From the NCBI GenBank assembly GCA_017548165.1, contig JAFYMW010000029.1, positions 1-37,503 on the forward strand: a stretch of 37,503 bases of DNA, written 5' to 3'. The translations under genes were made by a program, and so were the position numbers. Each line of letters opens with the position of its first letter. Within the stretch, counting starts at the first letter, position 1. This document shows, piece after piece, positions 36,912-37,503 of this stretch. The notes beneath the pieces are model-generated. The model was not told the DNA's origin, made no database searches, and was given only the letters and a program-made list of their open reading frames with translations. This DNA is from Bacteroidaceae bacterium. GTDB taxonomy: Bacteria; Bacteroidota; Bacteroidia; Bacteroidales; Bacteroidaceae.

Positions 36912-37503
36912 TACTACAAATTTGTTCACCAGACTTATGACATACTCAGCCTCTTCTTTGGTCATTAAAGGCGATATGGGCAAGGAGAGTTCTTCTTCAT
37001 GTATCCTCTGTGTCAATGGCAACGGACCATGCGAAAGGTTCATGAGCGCTTTCTGCTTGTGTGGAGCAATGGGATAATGTATCAGGGTCTGTACTCCGTT
37101 TTCTTTCAGGTATTTCTGCAAAGCATCGCGTTCTGGGCAACGGATTGGGAATACATGCCACACACATTCCTCTTCCTCCAGAGGCCATGCTGGTAAGGTA
37201 ATCATCGGATTCTTGATGCCATCTATATATAGACGTGCCATTTCCCTGCGGTGAGCATTATCCTGGTCCAACCGTGGCAGTTTCACCCTCAAGGCTGCAG
37301 CCTGCACCTCATCTGTCCTGCTGTTAATACCCTCGTATTCGTTCACATACTTCACACTGCTCCCGTAATTGGCCATCGAGCGCACCACACTGGCCAGTTC
37401 GTCATCATCCGTTACCACACAGCCAGCATCGCCCAGCGCACCAAGGTTCTTGCCAGGATAGAAACTGAATCCGGCAGCATCGCCCAAATGCCCTGCTCTC
37501 CTG
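36909..37503 (-). CDS. Sugar aminotransferase, DegT/DnrJ/EryC1 family (5' part outside window)
   Basis: Partial: 198 C-terminal residues are seen and the frame is still open at the window end. The pyridoxal-phosphate Lys lies in [16 protein letters not shown]. The later blocks [25 protein letters not shown] and [12 protein letters not shown] are typical of the family that makes amino sugars on nucleotide-activated sugars for polysaccharide or glycan assembly. The sequence is close to 3-amino-3,6-dideoxyhexose transaminases (FdtB/QdtB type), but the product cannot be fixed from this part. It may belong to a polysaccharide cluster beyond the window. Confidence 0.9.
   Translation of the reverse strand, partial: RRAGHLGDAAGFSFYPGKNLGALGDAGCVVTDDDELASVVRSMANYGSSVKYVNEYEGINSRTDEVQAAALRVKLPRLDQDNAHRREMARLYIDGIKNPMITLPAWPLEEEECVWHVFPIRCPERDALQKYLKENGVQTLIHYPIAPHKQKALMNLSHGPLPLTQRIHEEELSLPISPLMTKEEAEYVISLVNKFVV

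Overview
The window looks like chromosome of a Bacteroidales bacterium, most likely Prevotella or a close relative. The evidence is the near absence of Shine-Dalgarno sequences, many promoter elements of the Bacteroidetes type (TAnnTTTG with an upstream TTTG about 20 bases away), lipoproteins with an SSC or ASC lipobox, a type IX-like C-terminal sorting tail, a Bacteroidetes-type dipeptidyl peptidase III, and a Nudix-type (NrtR/AraR-like) sugar regulator. About 25 genes are present, almost all chromosomal housekeeping or sugar metabolism. There is no prophage, CRISPR array or complete insertion sequence.

Left part (1-13.6 kb, mostly minus strand). A repeat region at 1-385 holds two perfect 57-bp direct repeats around a tiny helix-turn-helix-like ORF. 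Then come a membrane metallophosphoesterase and a UvrD/PcrA helicase. Next is a probable gyrA-led operon reading gyrA, secreted TPR protein, second TPR protein, very large sensor kinase, response regulator and small membrane protein. The kinase is the most unusual protein here. It contains two kinase-like halves with complementary defects: the first keeps the ATP-binding boxes but has Ala at the phospho-acceptor position, while the second keeps a His in an H-box-like helix but has lost the ATP boxes.

Middle (13.8-22.2 kb). A GH20 hexosaminidase and an M6 metalloprotease converge on a strong bidirectional terminator. They are followed by tRNA-Ala(GGC) with its own terminator, a 300-bp MITE-like element with 13-bp inverted ends and several hairpins, a lipoprotein dipeptidyl peptidase III, tsaD and methionine aminopeptidase. 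A 77-bp unit present in three tandem copies lies between the aminopeptidase gene and the divergent cytidine deaminase gene. It is a reiterated bidirectional promoter.

Right part (22.5-37.5 kb, plus strand). Cytidine deaminase is followed by an ABC-F ATPase whose second ATP site is degenerate, then grpE-dnaJ behind an operator-like dyad, and folC. A galactose cluster follows (aldose 1-epimerase, MFS sugar transporter, galactokinase), then an acyltransferase. After it comes a pentose-phosphate cluster of Nudix-family regulator, transketolase and ribose-5-phosphate isomerase B. A glucosaminidase with two LysM domains and the 3' part of a sugar aminotransferase (minus strand, cut by the window end) close the window.
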